Positions 62,324 to 64,000 of a stretch of 64,000 bases of DNA are shown here, piece after piece; the first letter of the stretch is position 1, and each line of letters opens with the position of its first letter. The stretch is from NCBI GenBank assembly GCA_949297765.1, contig CASFTV010000002.1:124001-188000 (forward strand), written 5' to 3'. The translations under genes and the position numbers were made by a program. This DNA is from an uncultured bacterium. Lineage in GTDB: Bacteria > Verrucomicrobiota > Lentisphaeria > Victivallales > UBA1829. The notes beneath the pieces are model-generated. The model searched no databases and had not been told where the DNA came from. It saw only the letters and a program-made list of their open reading frames with translations.

Positions 62324-63844
62324 ATGAAATCATATTCCGCCGCGCGTATGCGCGAACTTGATCGCCGGACCGTGGAAGAGTACGGAATTCCGGGTGCGGC
62401 TCTGATGGAAAATGCGGGAAGCGCCCTTGTCCGTTCCGTGCTGCGCTTCGCCTCCGGATTTGTCTCTCCGGAGTTTGTGATTCTGGCGGGGAAGGGGAAC
62501 AACGGAGGCGACGCCTGTGTCGCCGCGCGTCAGCTGGATCAGCGCGGGTATCCGGTCCGCCTGTTCATGGCCGCCCGCCCCGATGAACTGACCGGAGACG
62601 CCGCCGAAATGTTTGAAGCCCTGCCGCAGAAACTGAAAAACGAACTCCGGTTCGACTTTACGCCGGAGGATCTTCAGGAGTCGTCGATCGTGATTGACGG
62701 TCTTCTTGGAACGGGCGTCCGGGGAGAGCTCCGGGAGCCGTTTGCCTCCTGGATCCGGACGGTCAACGATTCCGGTGCGCCGGTCGTTGCCGTGGACATC
62801 CCCTCCGGACTGAATGCGGACGACGGATCCGCCGGGCTCTGCATGCTGGCGGATCTCACGGTCACCATGGCCGGCGTGAAGACCGGGATGCTGCTGGGAC
62901 GGGGGCCCGCTGTTTCCGGACGCATCGAAGTCGCCCGGATCGGAATCCCCGAACAGGAGCTGGTGGAAGCCGCGGACGGACTGCCGGTCTTCACCAATCT
63001 CGATGCCCGCGCTCTGCTTCGCCGGGAGCCGTTCGACACGTTCAAAAACCGTCGCGGTCACCTTGCCGTGATCGGCGGGTCGCGTGCGTATTCCAACGCT
63101 CCGTTTCTTTCCGCGGAAGCCGCTCTGCGGACCGGAAGCGGACTGGCGACGGTCTTCCTTCCCGATTCGGCCGAAATTCACTGCACGGTCCGGAAAGCGC
63201 TGATTCTGCGGCGTCCGGGAACCGGCGGATCGCCTGCGTTCACCGCTTCTTCCCTTGCGGAGATGGAGCTGGTCGACAAGGCCGCTCTGGCGGTCGGCCC
63301 CGGAATGATGGACCGGGAGGAAACTCTGCCGTTTCTGGCGGGACTGATCCGTCTGGAAAAACCGCTTGTGCTGGATGCGGACGCACTGAATCTGATCGCG
63401 CGGGATCCTGAAATTCTGGCGTCGCACGGGGAATCGGTGATTCTGACCCCGCACCCCGGCGAGATGCGCCGTCTGCAGCGTGCGTTCGGGCTTGACGGCG
63501 GAAAATCCCGCGAGGATCAGGCGATGGAACTGGCCGACTGCACCGGATGTACGGTGATCCTGAAGGGCTGCCGTTCGGTGGTTGCTTCGCCGGAGGGCGC
63601 GTACAGTCTGAACTTGAGCGGCTGCCCCGCTCTGGCAACGGCGGGAAGCGGCGACACGCTCACGGGAATCTGCGGTTCCCTTCTTGCCCAGGGTTATTCC
63701 GCGTTCGACGCCGCCCGCCTCGGCGCCTATATTCACGGACTTGCGGGAGAGATTCTGGCTCCCTGCGGTTCCCGGGGTGTGATTGCGGACGATCTCGCCG
63801 CGGCCGCCGCGCTTGCCATTCGCCGCATTCTGCCGACCGCGTGA
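62324..63844 (+). CDS. nnr: Bifunctional NAD(P)HX epimerase/dehydratase
   Basis: A 506-residue fusion. The YjeF_N epimerase half (1-215) has EYGIPGAALMENAG, GKGNNGGDACVAARQL and VDIPSGLNADDG. The carbohydrate-kinase-like dehydratase half has RRGHLAVIGGSRAYSNAPFLSAEAALRTGSGLATV, AVGPGM, LVLDADALNLIA, ILTPHPGEMRRL and ATAGSGDTLTGICGSLLAQG. It repairs hydrated NADH and NADPH. ATG 62324 has AAGGAGAG upstream. A weak promoter (TTCGCA-18-TATTTT ending at 62286) may serve it. The gene converges on the helicase gene with a 16-base gap. Confidence 0.96.
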   Translation: MKSYSAARMRELDRRTVEEYGIPGAALMENAGSALVRSVLRFASGFVSPEFVILAGKGNNGGDACVAARQLDQRGYPVRLFMAARPDELTGDAAEMFEALPQKLKNELRFDFTPEDLQESSIVIDGLLGTGVRGELREPFASWIRTVNDSGAPVVAVDIPSGLNADDGSAGLCMLADLTVTMAGVKTGMLLGRGPAVSGRIEVARIGIPEQELVEAADGLPVFTNLDARALLRREPFDTFKNRRGHLAVIGGSRAYSNAPFLSAEAALRTGSGLATVFLPDSAEIHCTVRKALILRRPGTGGSPAFTASSLAEMELVDKAALAVGPGMMDREETLPFLAGLIRLEKPLVLDADALNLIARDPEILASHGESVILTPHPGEMRRLQRAFGLDGGKSREDQAMELADCTGCTVILKGCRSVVASPEGAYSLNLSGCPALATAGSGDTLTGICGSLLAQGYSAFDAARLGAYIHGLAGEILAPCGSRGVIADDLAAAAALAIRRILPTA

Positions 63845-63860
63845 CAGCGGAAATTCCGGA

Positions 63861-64000
63861 TCAGAAATACTCCACCGGACACGGCGGAATGGAGTCGAGA
63901 AATCTTGCTCCGTAGGCTTTCGTGACGATGCGCCGGTCGAGAACGACGATGATGCCCTGATCCGTTTTGCTGCGGATCAGCCGTCCGATGCCCTGACGGA
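63861..64000 (-). CDS. C-terminal end of a DinG-type DNA helicase, cut by the window edge
   Basis: The minus-strand frame (codons from 63998) reads RQGIGRLIRSKTDQGIIVVLDRRI followed by YGARFLDSIP and the stop at 63861. This is helicase motif VI (QxxGRxIR) and the following strand of XPD/DinG superfamily 2 helicases, which unwind DNA, R-loops or G4 with 5'-3' polarity. Only 45 residues are visible, so the Fe-S domain or exonuclease part cannot be checked. Confidence 0.8.
   Translation of the reverse strand, partial: RQGIGRLIRSKTDQGIIVVLDRRIVTKAYGARFLDSIPPCPVEYF

Overview
The window is a chromosomal segment of a GC-rich anaerobic or fermentative bacterium. It has no insertion sequences, phage genes, CRISPR arrays or tRNAs that I could see. 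The gene mix suggests the Victivallales/Lentisphaerota (PVC group): Rex beside a NuoE/NuoF/[FeFe]-hydrogenase-like trio, Hcp with a companion ferredoxin, FTLIE-type pseudopilins with divergent secretin-like proteins, a sialate-O-acetylesterase lipoprotein and an acyl-ACP thioesterase. The taxonomic placement is inference from gene content, not from a marker tree.

Layout. 1-2 kb: the tail of a probable glycosidase and a CPA2 antiporter. 1.9-7.3 kb: rex, with a promoter and a Rex-type operator, followed by a translationally coupled electron-bifurcating-hydrogenase-like operon whose catalytic subunit has a damaged H-cluster site, then a receiver protein whose phospho-Asp is Glu. 7.4-8.5 kb: folB and a thioesterase. 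8.5-14.2 kb, minus strand: a pseudopilin operon (I-, J-, K- and H-like plus a coiled-coil protein). 14.4-17.1 kb: a zinc-ribbon Ser/Thr kinase and a CheY-like receiver. 17.1-24.4 kb: an FMN riboswitch followed by ribBA, ribH, nusB, ftsY, a secreted C39-like peptidase, ribD, ribE and a TIM-barrel-like protein. 24.5-29.2 kb: pdxJ, gyrB, recA. 29.2-33.9 kb: a TPR/ExbB/ExbD/TonB-like/zinc-ribbon operon ended by a bidirectional terminator. 33.9-37.3 kb: two tandem secretin paralogues. 37.6-39.7 kb: the esterase.

39.8-45.9 kb, minus strand: yjbQ, tlyA, mtnA, a secreted protein, a heptosyltransferase-like GT9, a phosphoesterase, apt, and RNase P RNA (rnpB). 45.9-53.2 kb: pheS, pheT, a TM2-like protein, der, a GGQ release-factor-like gene and an FAD oxidoreductase. 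53.4-56.3 kb: thrS, infC (apparently started at AUU), rpmI, rplT. 56.6-59 kb: ferredoxin plus hcp. 59-62.2 kb: clpC and a Nudix gene. 62.3-64 kb: the NAD(P)HX repair gene and the tail of a DinG-type helicase.

The strongest candidate for something undescribed is the hydrogenase-like complex. Its NADH/FMN and Fe-S relay parts look intact, but one of the four H-cluster cysteines is Ser and several second-shell residues are changed, so it may do Rex-controlled NADH/ferredoxin chemistry other than H2 turnover. The pseudopilin operon and the paired secretin-like proteins, without a local ATPase or platform protein, are a second candidate.
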